This document shows, one piece after another, positions 53,281 to 64,000 of a stretch of DNA of 64,000 bases. Made by a program: the position numbers and the translations under genes. This DNA comes from Edaphochlamys debaryana (Eukaryota; Chlorophyta; Chlorophyceae; Chlamydomonadales): positions 62,001 through 126,000 of the forward strand of contig JAEHOE010000013.1 in assembly GCA_016858145.1 (NCBI GenBank), read 5' to 3'. The notes beneath the pieces are model-generated. The model searched no databases. It was not told the origin of the DNA and saw only the letters and a program-made list of their open reading frames with translations. The first letter of the stretch is position 1. Each line of letters starts with the position of its first letter.

Positions 53281-55826
53281 CTAATCCTCCTCCTCGTCCT
53301 CCTGCTGCTGGCAATCCCTTGCTTCCCCACTGCCCCGGCGGAGGTCATACTCCTGCGGGCACATAAACAGCGAGGAGTGAAAGTGGCCAGCGGTGTGGTA
53401 ACTTGAGGGATACACGGCGATTGCATGCATATCTGTCTTGGGGGTTAGCGAGTACACTGTCCGTGTCGACGCGCTGCGCTCAAGCGCTGCCACATACACC
53501 AACTTGGCCCACTCAACCCGCGGGCGGGCCCGCCTGTGATGCCTGCTGTCAGACGTCTTCATGCTCACCGCCCCATCGCCACCCCTCCCCCACCCCGCCC
53601 CGCCCCACACCCCACCCCACCTGCTTGTACTGCGCCTGCCTCAGGGGCAGCAGTTCGGGCTCCAGGGGGGCGTTGGGGTCGGCCAGGATGGCGGCCCGGT
53701 TGGAGGCCACACGGGCGAGGACCGCCTGGGAGGTAGGAGGAGGGAGGCGCGTGGGGGCGGGAGGGAGGCGGGAGGTTGGGCCGTCGCTCTGACTCAAGGC
53801 ACAAAGACACATACAAGCCCCTTTTGCCCCCACTCCGCATGCCCTCCGCACCTGCCGATCCGCCTCCGGCATGGCTCCGTCCGCCTCCGCCGCCTCCGCA
53901 ATGCGGCGCAGGGAGGCGAGCTTGCGCTGCGGCCAGCGGGCGATGCCCAGGGCCCGGCAGCGGCGCTTGAGGTCGTTGGCGCTGCACCCCAGCACCGCAG
54001 CGGCCTCCGTGGCGGGGAGGTCGAACACCCGCTGCAGCGCAGACAGGCTCAGGCCGCCGCCGCCGCCGCCGCCGCCACTGGCCCTGCCGAAGCGGGCCGT
54101 ACAGCCGCTGCTGTCGCCACCGCTCGTGCCGTCACAACAGCCGCCACCGCCGCTGTCGAGCGGGGATGTGGAGGTGGAGGTGCGCTGAGCCTGGGCGGCA
54201 GGTGCGGGCCTGGCGGGGAAACCCGGCTCCGGGGCCGGGGGCTGGGGGGCAGGCGCACCCCGTTTGGCGCGGCTCCCGCCGTTCGACATCCACACTGCCG
54301 GTGCCGGGCCAGCGCCCTCCCCCGCTGTGACAGCTGGCGCAACCCAGCGCAGGGGCAGTGGAACGGCCCCCTCAGCTGCCGCTGCCGGCGTGTCCTCGGG
54401 GGGTGGGGCCTGCAGGTCGAGGCCCCCGGCCGAGTGGGGAGGAGGCTGCGGGGGCGGCGGCTCGGGGGCAGCGCCCTTGGCAGCGGCGGCCTCGCAACCA
54501 GACGCAGAGGTGCGGGCCCCCGCCACTTCCCCGGTGCAAGCGACGGACTCTCTCGAGAAGCGCGCGAAGCCGCTGTGGGTTCCGGTGCCGGTCTGCCCGT
54601 CCGCGGACGAAAGCCAGGCGAGGCCTGCGTCGGAGGCTGTGCCGCAACTGCTGGCGTCGACCAGTTTAACGTCGGGACCCGGGGAGCCCGGGACCCCTGA
54701 GTGGTCGCAGCCGCAGCCATCAGGGGCCGAGGGGCCGAGGGGCGGACGGTGTGAGGCGCTTGGGCCTGGGTCTGGGACAGGGGCGATGCCAGGGCCAGCC
54801 CCCCCCCTGCATGCGTCGAGGGCATGGGGAAGCCGGGCAGCCGCGACGAGTACGGCAGTACGACAGGCCACGGGAGCGCCTCGATCTCCGCCAGCAGGGC
54901 CTCACGCACGGGGGCGTCCTCTCGCTCCTTGGCCAGCTAAGGGGGGGCGAGGGTAAGAGGGGCCGTGGGGGAGGCGGTGGGGCAAGGCTCGTGTGGGGAC
55001 GTCTAGCGAGGATACGGTACGCACCGTGGCGCAGGCAGCACCGGATCACAAGTGCCCCCACATCCCCCCTTGCACTCACCACCGATGGAGGCGGCTGCGG
55101 CGGTGGCGCCTGCAATGCGCTTATCAGCCCATTCGCTCCCGCCCCCAGTGCTTGCGGCAGCAAGGGAGTCACGGACTGGAGCTGGGCCCAGGCTTGTGCG
55201 GCGCTGCGGGGCACCGGCGACACGGCCCGGGGCGCCCCCCGCCCGGCCCAGGCGTGCGGCCCCGGCAGCGCTGCATGTTGGGCCGCGCCGGGTGACTCGG
55301 CGGGAGGCGGTGTGGGCGGGGCGTGTGCCGCTGGGGCGTTGAGGGGGGCTGCCGTACAGGGGGCACAGGGGCCCGGCAGCGGCTGGGGGCCGAGCGCTGC
55401 CCACGCCGGGCCGCCGCCGCCGAAGGGCGCTGCTGGGGCGGAGGCAGGAATGTGGCCACAGGTGAAGCGGGCGGCGGGCATGGGTGTGTCGAGCTGAGGG
55501 GCGCTGTCGGTGGGGAGGAAGGCCCCGAACAGGGGGGGGTCGACGTCCATGGGGCAGGCCCCCTCGCGCACCCCGCCGACCGACTGCACGTGCTGCGCGG
55601 GAGTCAGGGACGGCCACCACTGTGCGGCGGGTCCGACCGGCGTGGAGCCCACGGACGCCGCGACATCTTGGGGAGGCTGGCTTGGAGGCCCGAGCTGCTC
55701 TCTCAGGTAGGAGCTATGGCTGGCGTAGGCCAGGGGCTGGCCAGTCCCGAGAGTGGAAAGGTTGTCTCCAGCACATGGTGCCCAGTCTGACCGAGAGAGG
55801 CTGCTGGCGTGCTCAGTCGAGCGCAT
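53281..55826 (-). pseudogene. RWP-RK domain gene, copy B, frameshifted
   Basis: This is an inverted near-identical copy of 38240-40697. Exons are 55826-55080, 54936-53852, 53725-53621 and 53352-53281. Exon 2 is one base shorter than in copy A: the run read as GCTGCCGGCTGC in A is GCTGCGGCTGC here (about 54709-54716). Reading shifts near residue 323 and stops at 54049, just before the RWP-RK domain, which remains intact in the other frame (RWPQRK, with the consensus VLGCS). Unless the missing base is a sequencing error, the product would be about 544 residues and lack DNA binding. The 5' codons, intron 2 and the last exon (EYDLRRGSGEARD...EDEEED) have diverged from copy A, while the middle is nearly identical, suggesting recent duplication or gene conversion. 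Confidence 0.8.
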
Positions 55827-56577
55827 ATTGGTTCGCGTTGCGTCCAGTCGGCGTTCTAGGCGTTGTGCGCGCGGGAGCAGACTGACTCCAGTCCAACCTT
55901 ACGAGTTGCCGACTACCATGTTGCATGCATTTCCTGACACGCTTGCAAGACTCCAGCCTATCACAAGCTGGTGAGTGCAGGGACTATCGAGTTGAGCAAG
56001 TCGAGTCGAAGTGAGCGCGCCTGAGACCCTGCGAAACGCCTGGCCGCTGCCACTACTGCAATGCACATGTAGATTAGAACTCGAAGGCTGACAATGTTGG
56101 AGTATGGTTACGGCGGTAGGTAATTGTGTCGGACGGCGCAGATTTTTGTCGCTGCTGCGTCAGTGTGACTGCTCTGCCTGCTGGCTGAGGTTGTTGTTGA
56201 TCCTCGTACCCCGGAAGCGGAAGCGGGGGCTTCCAGGCACGCCGATGGGGATGCGACATGCGGGGGGGAGCGGGGTCTGGCGGGATATCAAGTCGGGGAA
56301 ACGGGACGTGCCATGCGGGGCCGGATTCGCTCGGCCAAGCCTGCTCGACAGCGGGCTAAGCAGCCTTTCAGTGTGTATCTTATGCAGTATGTTAGACATA
56401 CGCTGTGTGTGTTGCTATTGTTGTTAACACCGTAAGGAACGCACGCGCCCTTCGCCACGAAGGCGGCAATCCTCGCCGAGGACGTCGCTGGCGCCCAGGC
56501 TTTAGCTGAAAGCATCACCAACTGCAAGGGTACGCCGCCTTGACAATGGGGCGGACGGCTGGGGCCCAGACGTTCAC
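55827..56577. promoter_or_regulatory. Divergent promoter region
   Basis: About 750 bp lie between the start of RWP-RK copy B (minus) and the membrane coiled-coil gene (plus). The AT-rich patches around 56040-56110 and 56370-56430 contrast with the surrounding sequence. No specific element is claimed. Confidence 0.4.
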
Positions 56578-58708
56578 ATGAAACCAGCAGAACGTCAAGA
56601 CGTCGGTGCTAGCGAAGGCAGACGCACGTCACATCCAAGTTTGCTAATGTCGCCAGCACGTCCAGACGAAGTGCTCCGCGCCACCGGCGCGGCAGCCGTG
56701 CTGCTTGCTGTCCTCGCAGCCGTGGTCTTGGGCGTGCGGCACTGGCAGGTGAGTGCCTGGACGCAACATCCAAAGAGTGCAGGGTGCGGGCGGGTGCGGG
56801 CGCAAGCACTCGAACGGCTTGTGCCACCCGCTGCTTCCGAACCCGTCCTGCTCGTCACTGCGCTGCGCTCCAGTGTGTGTCTGCAGGCGCGCCTGGATGC
56901 AGAGCACCTGCGGCGGGTGAGGGGGGCGGAGGGTGCGCGGCAGGGGCAGGGCTCCACGCGTAAACCACCTCTCAGCCACCTCTCTGGCCCCTAGCCCCGG
57001 CCGGGGTCTCAGTCCGCACAAGCCATGCGCACGCCCCTGGTCACTGTCCTCCTGGCAGCCCAATGACCCAGCCTCAAAACCCTCTGTCCCTGCATACCTC
57101 TGTGCTGTGGCTGGTTTGCCCGTCCCGCTTCCCTCGGGCCCCGAGCCTCGTCCTCATGGCCCCGCGCCTGCCCCCCCCCCCCCCCGTCCCCCCCCCCAGG
57201 CCCGCATCCACGCTCTGGAGGCGGAGCGCTCCCGCCTGCGGGCGCTGAGGGAGCGGACCCGCATGTACGCGCCCCCCTCGCCCGCTTCTTCCGCCGAGGG
57301 CGCACGGCAGCGCCGCAGCCTCCGTCATGTCGCCTCAGACATGGGGCCCAGTGCGCGCGCGCGGCGCCCTCACGGCGACGGCGCGCGCCCGCAGCCGCAG
57401 CCGCAGCCGCAGGTGCTGCTCGAGGAGCCCATGAGTTTCATAGACGCCCTCAGTCGCGGTGCCGTGGCGCCGTGCGCGAGCGCCTACGACGAGAGCTCCG
57501 CGTCTGGATCGGGATCGGGATCCGGGTCAGGGTCCGACGGCGAGAGCGAGTGCCTGCGCGGGGACATGCTGTTTCCCCTGCTGGGCTCGCCATCCCTGGG
57601 CGCCCGTGTGCCTAGCGGCAGCGCCGGGGCTGGCGGCGCGGGCGGTGGTCCGATGGCCACCGGCTTTTTCGGGCAGTTCCGGCGCCAGCACACCGCGCCG
57701 CTGTCGGACCCGTGCTGCGCCTCCGACTGCCACAGCACGCCCAGCACGGCGGCGTGCAGTGCGGTGCCCAGCAGCTGCAGCGACGGCACGGGCGTGCTGC
57801 GCGGGAGCAGCCGCGGCGGAGGCACCTGGAGCCTCAGGCAGGTCCCTCTTGGGCGGGGATCCACGGGGTTGGGCCGCGGGGGTAGGGTAGTTTGTTTGCG
57901 ACCGTGGTGCAAATTGGACGGGCACTTTAGACGGGCACTTGCTGAGCTTGCTGGGGGCGGAACCCCTGTTGATGTGGACTCCGTCAGCCCTTGGAGCCGT
58001 TGGAGCCCTGTCCGTCAGCACTCCAAAGCCGTCATTGCCTGCCCTCTCGCCCTGGCCTGCGCAGCGGCGTCTCGTGCTTCTCCTCCGGCAGCCAGGCGGC
58101 GGCCACGGGTGTGGGCGCCACGCCCGGCGGGGTGCTGGCGGAGCTGCCCCGCATCGAGAACGGCCGACTCGTGTTCGAGACGAGCAGGGTGCTGGGCAGC
58201 GTGCCCCCCGGAACGGTGGACACGACGCGGCAGGTGCGCATCGCGAAACAGGCTGGGGTCGGGGTAGCGTCAGAAGCGAAGAGGTCAACGGGGTAAAGAG
58301 GTCGTTTGGTTTACGGTATTTTTATTGGGACTGACTTGGGACCCGGCACCCGTGCGGGTGCAAGCTTGGAGAGGGGGCAGTAGTGACGCCCGCGGCAAGC
58401 AGCGTACGGCACCGTGATTACCCCTGCGCCGACGTCCGTCCGCGACCGCATGCGGCGCAGCTCACCTCTCCCCGCCTCACCAAGGCGCTGCGAGCCCCCG
58501 TCCTTGTGCACGCATGCCGGCGCACGCCGACGACCCCCGCTCCCCCTGTCCCGCACCACGAACCCGCCCTCCAGCTGCCCGCCCGCCCCCCTCCCCCATC
58601 CCCCGCCCCCCAACCCCCCGCCCCCGCCCCCAGGTCCTGGCCGCCTTCAACTACGACTACTCGGCACTGCACCGCCGCGAGAGCAGCCACCTGCACAGCG
58701 GCTGGTGA
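56578..58708 (+). CDS. Hypothetical membrane-anchored coiled-coil protein
   Basis: I do not recognise the family. Five exons (56578-56748, 56887-56916, 57200-57837, 58065-58233, 58634-58708) join in phase to 360 residues. Near residues 36-53 there is one transmembrane segment (AAAVLLAVLAAVVLGV). A short coiled coil follows (RIHALEAERSRLRALRERT), then a Ser/Gly/Ala-rich region with a (SG)n run. The C-terminal part contains GVLAELPRIENGRLVFETSR and FNYDYSALHRRE. An in-frame ATG at 56647 is an alternative start. The intron after exon 3 needs a GC donor (AG/GCAGGT); the GT nearby would throw the rest out of frame. The stop TGGTGA overlaps a possible donor (TG/GTGAGC), so further 3' exons cannot be excluded. 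Confidence 0.6.
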
Positions 58709-61689
58709 GCAGCCCGGCCGCAACCGCCAACTGCCAACCGCCAGCCCCAACCGACGCGGCCTGCATGTGGGTCCGCGGGGTGCGTGAGCAGCGCGCTCTG
58801 GTCCCGCGAGGAGGGGCCGCAGCATGGTCCTGTCATGAGCGGGCGTTGATGAACGAGCTGGAAGGCAATGAGTGGAGAAGAGCTCGGACACGCGTACGGC
58901 ATGGGGCAAACGTGAGTGACCAGAGGAGCGCCCAGCTGCCGTTGCAAGGGTGGCATCCGCCGGTAGCTACTGTGTGGGAGGCCCGGACGGTTCTTAGGTG
59001 TGGGAAGGGGGCTCGCTCGCTGCTGCTTCCCGGGGCGGGGGCCTGTGGCAGGTATGGCTCGAGGGCGCGGATGTGGTGGTTCACACATCACACATGGTGA
59101 ACTCCCTTTCGTAGGGTTGGCGTTTTTTGAACCCGCTTCCCGTCAAACTTGCGCGCGCAAAAGTCGCGGCGAAGGAACTCCTCGCTCCAAGCAAACCCGG
59201 GACGCGTCGAGGTTCGCGCCAAGATCGGCTGGATTCATGCCCAGGGGGCTCAGCCCACCTTTCCCCGACTGCGGGGAACTTTTGCTGTTGACGAGGTATC
59301 CGAATCCTTAGAGTCTCCGTCGGAGTCATCAGTCACATGAGGAATGCTGTGTGCTTACGAAAGGAGTAACACGAAGAAGAGTCAGGTTTGCGCGTTCCGC
59401 GCGGGCGGATTGCGTGTCGGGTCGCGCACCCCGCGCTGTGACTGATAATGAGGGTTGTGCGGACCGTCGTTTCCAGATTGTGTTGCATGCCCCCGAGGCT
59501 GCCTCTCATGCAGGCGGCAGACGCAATCATTATTTAGCCGAAGCCGCTGTCTGGCAACTGCCGGTGTGTTGTCTCTTGATCATATGGTGTACCGTACTTT
59601 TCAGGGTGTTAGCTCGAACATTGGTGGAGTTTGGTTGTTGTGTGTTGGTCGTTGTTGCGTTGTTGGTTTCGGCCCGAGTCTTGGCAGGGTCTGGGAGGCA
59701 GGGGTGCGGAAGTCGGCGTTCGAGTGTTTGGTGGTCGCGGCGTTGGTGTTGAGGCTGAGGCTGGCGTGGGGTCTTGACCCGTGCTGCCGCACGTATAGCG
59801 CACCTCAGAAACTACTTAGCGTCGTTGCTAGCATTGAACTGGGCGAAACCTAACAACCTTGACTGAATATCTTTGGTGCTAGCCTGCACGTTGCCGCTGT
59901 GTACCGCTGCTGGTCCGCTGCGCAAACCCTTTGGTGGCTGGGCCTTCGCCGCACCCTGACCACGCCCTTCGGGGCTGCGATGCTGCAGAGAGATTCTCGG
60001 TATACTGAGGTAGGAGTCGCAAGGTGGACTCCTGGACTTCCGGTCGTGCGGGAGGAAGGGCTCCGCGTCCTGTCCTGCCTGCGAGGAGAGAGGGCGCATG
60101 CAGCGTGAGTCCACGCGGTTGGATGTGCGTGTACAAGGGGGTGGGCACTGCAGCATCGACCCGGGGCTATTGCCTGGGTCTGCCGCCCTGCCCCGTTCCC
60201 TCCCCGGATAGTAATGTGTCGTCGAGGACGCCCTTGCTGGGACTTGTGTGCCAAAGGGTTGGGGTGCATTAAGCTTGCGGTATGTATGAGCTAGCCGTGT
60301 GGTGAACTGTGAGGGCGCGCGGTGCTGTCCCTGGTGTGGCCATTCGATGCAGCCCTCAGGTGGGGACGTGTTGCAACGGTCTCTACTTCTGCCTGCGTTG
60401 GACTCCACCCTTCGCTTGGCTCCTGCCTGTTTAGCACTTGCAGTATGCATCCCGGATGAGGGCTGTATGAGCCTGGATTACTGACGGGAAGCACGTGTGC
60501 GACGCTGCTGCGGGCCGGGGCCGCCCGCTTATAGAAAGGTGTAGGAGGTTGCCCTGTGCGAAGCGCTGCGAGCCACCGGCACAGCCCCCACACGCTCGCT
60601 GGCTGCGGTGTGTGATGAAGGCCTGCTATGGTACTGTCAGCTAACTCTTAGCAGTTGCCCCCTGCAATATCAACCTTTTGGGGCCCCCGCCGGCCTGCCA
60701 TCAGGCTTCTTCAGGCCGGGTCTGCGATGCCGGGAGCTATGGTCACGCACCTTATCCCTGTCCCGGTTGGTGTTATTATAATCCCTGTCCCGCTACGTCG
60801 AGAACGGTGAAGCATGTATACGAACGGACCCTCTCCCATTGGCCAGCCGCATGCCGTACAGCCGTGTCCAGAGCGTGTGTGAGGCGCCGTGTTCGTTCGT
60901 CTTTGGCCGATTGGCCCGCAACTTGGCCGGGCTAGCGTCCCTCCGCTCCGTCTCTCCCCCTGGCACCCCAGCCCCTCCCCCTTCGCTCTTGCTCAGTACT
61001 GGAACGTGCACGATGCATGACGGAGGCAGGACCACGGAGGAAGTTCAGACATACTGACAAAGCATCCATCGCCTATGGGGCCAAACCAAGCCGCGGTGTA
61101 AACTGACCAGTCCCGTGGCTGTCCTCAAGGGGTGTCCCAAAGACCGGTCACTCGTAGCCCAACTCATGCGTCAGCTCGGCATAACCATCGTCCGCCCCAC
61201 CTGCTCCCGAAGCTTCGCGCGGAGCGCGCCACACGGCGCCCACGCATAAGCCCCCAAGTTCCGAAGTCCTCAAGCCCCGAAGTCCAAGTCCCCAATGCCC
61301 AGCCCTGCGCACTCGCTTGCCTTGCACTTTTGCTTCATACCCAGCCCTGCAGGAGTTTGAAGTCGGCCCATGGCGATGGCCCGGACCGGTATGTAGGGGT
61401 CGGTCGGCTCTACCCTTTCCCTGGATGGACCCTCTGGCGCCTGCCCCAGGGCCAAGGCTCCAACGCGCATAGCCTCCCCTGCCCACGCTTTCCTGCAATG
61501 GACCCCCTGCGCTCGGGCAGGACCCGGCTTCCACCGCCGCCGCCGCTGCTGCCGCCACAGCAGAGTGGTGCCTGCTGGGCGGCAGCCTCGTCCACCCCTT
61601 GCCCGCCCAGCCCCTGGCTATCTTGTGGCCAGCTCCCCGCACCATAGGAGGCAGGCAGGGGACTGTTATAGCAGGGGTAGGAATGATGT

Positions 61690-61880
61690 AGACGTACCCC
61701 ATGCTTCCATTGGAAAGAGCTTGGGCAAAGGAGCCTAAATCCGCTTTCAGAAATGAATTCGAGATTGTTCTTGCAAAGATTCAGGCCCCAGAAGTTCAGG
61801 GTGGGTGGGTTGGTCGGGGGGTCCGGGAACTTTTGTCAAGGGGGGCCCAGGAACTTTCGTCACGGCGGGCAGGACCCCTT
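61690..61880 (+). repeat. Dispersed repeat family R1, copy b
   Basis: This copy contains AAATCCGCTTTCAGAAATGA, then AGAAGTTCAGGGTGGGTGGG, then GGGAACTTTTGTCAAGGGGG and a second GAACTTTCGTCACGGCGGG. The first block is shared with copy d, and the ACTTTTGTCA blocks with copy c. Confidence 0.6.
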
Positions 61881-62419
61881 CCGTCGGCTCCTGCGCCCTT
61901 CCAAGGGTCCATCAGGCGTGTATTGACAAGGTCTGAACTCTGGGTATGCCTGAGCACCACGTTCAGCGGTCGGTAGGTGGGTCCAGGCCGGGCATGACCC
62001 GACATGTCGGCATGCCAGCGTTGCGGAACACGTGGGGGGCCATCCCCACCGCCTCCTGTGTGACACACAGCCACGTTGTCGCACAAGCAGTCAGAAGCAC
62101 TAAGCGCTACGGTGGTAGGTGCGGCAGGACCCTCTTTGTGGGTCGATGGACTGCATGTGCAGTGCGTGCAGTGCTGCCGTACGCCGTACGGCATGGGTGG
62201 GTGGGTGGTTCAGGGGGTTCAAGAACTTGTGGCATGGGGTGCAAAACTTTTGTCCCTACCCCCCCCCCCCCCTGGTTACAGACAACGGGGCGTAGTGCCG
62301 CAGTGTGTTCGTTTGCCTCCACAACATGCCCGTGTAGCGCAGCCGCCTGCGAGCGGGGGACCTTTGGGGGTTGGAAAGGGTTGAAAGGCTGCTTGGGGTG
62401 CCCCCCCTGCACCAGTTAG

Positions 62420-62590
62420 GAAGTGTCAAAATTTTTACACCACGCTTCAATCGTGCAGAGCTTGGCGAGAGGACACCAAATCCGCTTAGTTGGGAGCCTT
62501 CAAAGTCGGGAGGGGGGGTGGGGGGGGAGGGGGGTCCCGAACTCTTGTCCAGCTTCCGTCCAAACTTTTGTCACAGCGGTCTGACGCAGC
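62420..62590 (+). repeat. Dispersed repeat family R1, copy c
   Basis: This copy contains GCAGAGCTTGGCGAGAGGAC, then CAAATCCGCTT, a long G-run block and AACTTTTGTCACAGCGG. It parallels copies b and d in order and spacing. Confidence 0.6.
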
Positions 62591-62719
62591 CCCACGGCCA
62601 TTTCCTTGCGTGAGAGCGTGGTATCAGCTGATTAGCACAATAGCCGAGGAATGGGTGACATAATGGGCCATGTACGGCAGTGTGTGCAGTGTACGGCTAG
62701 GGGGTGTGTGGGGGGGTCG

Positions 62720-63680
62720 GGGGTAGTGACAACGGGGCGTAGTGCCGCGGTGCTTGGCGTCGCATGATGTTGGCCGACGCAGAGTGCCTGTGCCTGTGAA
62801 CGGGGTACCTGGTCGCCGAAAGTGGCTTCCAGGCTGAAAGTCCCCCCTAGAGTAACCCCGGGCTGCTCCGCGCGTCGGTGCACCAACGGGGGCTGGCGAG
62901 TTGGCTTCACCGAAGGAGAGCCCCCAGAAAGCCCCGCTTACCTCGTCATTTACCTCTGCGCCGCTGCTGGGCGTCCTCCGCTCCTGGCCCGCCATCGCCC
63001 GAGCCCGTTCGCGAGTAGCGCGCCCACGGAGGCCTACGCGTCCCCACGTCCCACGGAGCCGAACCTGTGGGTAGTGGAGGTGTTGTCCCAGAGACGGAGG
63101 GGAAGAGCGTGAGCGGCCGAAGACTTGATAGCATGCCAGCGAGGTGAACAGGCGGACGGTGAAGGCCAGCGCGGCCGGTGTCTAGCAGGTAACCTAGGGC
63201 TCGGGCTATGGCGGTGTAGCTGGGGCGGCCACCTGCGCGGCAGGAAAGGGGCGGGGCAAAAACGGCCGTACCCGGACCATGTCAAGTGCGAGCGGAAGCC
63301 GGGGGGGGGGCCGGTGCGGTGCGGTGCGATGCCGTGCATGGGGGGTGGACCAGAGACAGGGGGCGTGCGTGCTGGGGTGCATCGGGACTAAGGCAGTCGG
63401 CGGGCCATGCAGCGTGGCTCCCCACCGTCCGCAGTGAAGGGGGCTCTCGGGGCGCACCAGGGTCATAGTAAGCACCGCAAGGCCTTACATCGCCTGTGCT
63501 CTCGGCCGTCATCGAGCCGGGGGCAGTGCGCGCAACCCCATCCGCAGGGAGAGCGTCCATACGCGGCGCAGCCCAGGGAACCATCCTAGCGACCCGGACC
63601 AAGCAAGGGGGGCCTACGGCCGTCCCAGGCCTCCGGGACGCACGACCCGGACCGGGCAGAGGGACCGTACAGCCTTCTCT
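62720..63680 (-). repeat. 1-kb dispersed repeat R2, copy 2
   Basis: This is the inverted partner of 52040-53070, with many substitutions and small indels. The shared open frame (MAGQERRT...NEVSGA in copy 1, NDEVSGA here) is kept in part, but no protein family is recognised. Confidence 0.75.
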
Positions 63681-63714
63681 CCCGCCGGGCCGAGCCAGGG
63701 GGGGGGTAGGTCCT

Positions 63715-63900
63715 CCTCAGACATACATCATGCCTCGTCTGTACAGAGCTTGCCGAGAGGATCCCAAATCCGCTTTCAGAAATAAAAACGGAGGTTTAAT
63801 TGCAAAGTTATGGGGGCCCAAAGTTCTCGGTCGGTCGTCGGTCGGGGTGGGTGGGGGGACTTTGGGAGGCTGTGTGGCGGGACTTTGTCACCGCGGCGTA
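63715..63900 (+). repeat. Dispersed repeat family R1, copy d
   Basis: This copy contains CATGCCTCGTCTGTACAGAG, then CAAATCCGCTTTCAGAAATA, AAAGTTCTCGGTCGGTCGTC, a G-rich block and ACTTTGTCACCGCGG. It directly follows repeat R2 copy 2. Confidence 0.6.
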
Positions 63901-64000
63901 GAGCACCGCCCAGCATCATCCCGCACGCTCTGAGCATGCATCATGGCAAGAACTTATGCTGGCAAGTCACTGGTACCCTTCCAGCGGTGTTAGGGAGTCG

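Larger units (their letters stand above)
58709..64000. other. 5.3-kb gene-poor, repeat-rich end of window
   Basis: No coding exon with family support was found. It contains GT-rich low-complexity sequence (about 59620-59760), a stretch with repeated CCGAAGTCC-type words near 61.25 kb, three copies of repeat R1 and the inverted copy of repeat R2. Confidence 0.5.

Noticed and set aside
54049..54909. Separate gene in the shifted frame of RWP-RK copy B
   Set aside because: The frame is produced by a one-base deletion relative to copy A; the Ala/Pro-rich translation is the expected out-of-frame reading.

Overview
This is nuclear DNA of a green alga, most likely a member of Chlamydomonadales. It is very GC-rich, its genes are rich in short introns, and it carries a 20-exon phototropin gene whose spliced product is 752 residues. 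That product keeps the LOV1 cysteine at residue 57, as in Chlamydomonas reinhardtii PHOT, and resembles that protein along its whole length. I rebuilt exons by hand from splice sites, phase consistency and family motifs. Most long open frames are shadows caused by the base composition.

Layout. 0.9-8.2 kb, minus: phototropin (LOV1-LOV2-AGC kinase). 11.5-14.5 kb, plus: a PsbP-domain thylakoid lumen protein with a twin-arginine signal. 16.4-18.7 kb, minus: a twin-CX9C protein resembling the MICOS subunit MIC19. It is head-to-head with a FabG-like short-chain dehydrogenase (19.2-22.8 kb, plus). 25.4-28.5 kb, minus: a large low-complexity protein, probably nuclear. 30.1-34.4 kb, plus: SMG9, a nonsense-mediated-decay factor. 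35.8-37.1 kb: a decayed hAT transposase. 38.2-40.7 kb, plus: an RWP-RK transcription factor. 47.3-51.1 kb, minus: a pseudokinase-like protein. 53.3-55.8 kb, minus: a second RWP-RK copy, inverted and frameshifted. 56.6-58.7 kb, plus: a small membrane-anchored coiled-coil protein. 58.7-64 kb: repeat-rich, with no convincing gene.

These are unlinked housekeeping, light-signalling and regulatory genes. There is no operon or functional cluster. The structural highlights are the near-identical inverted RWP-RK pair bracketing about 12.6 kb; several fold-back repeats, one of which flanks an internal exon; dispersed repeat families in the accessory stretches; and an intron architecture in which a G-run follows the donor and a C-run precedes the acceptor in most introns, so that intron ends are complementary.
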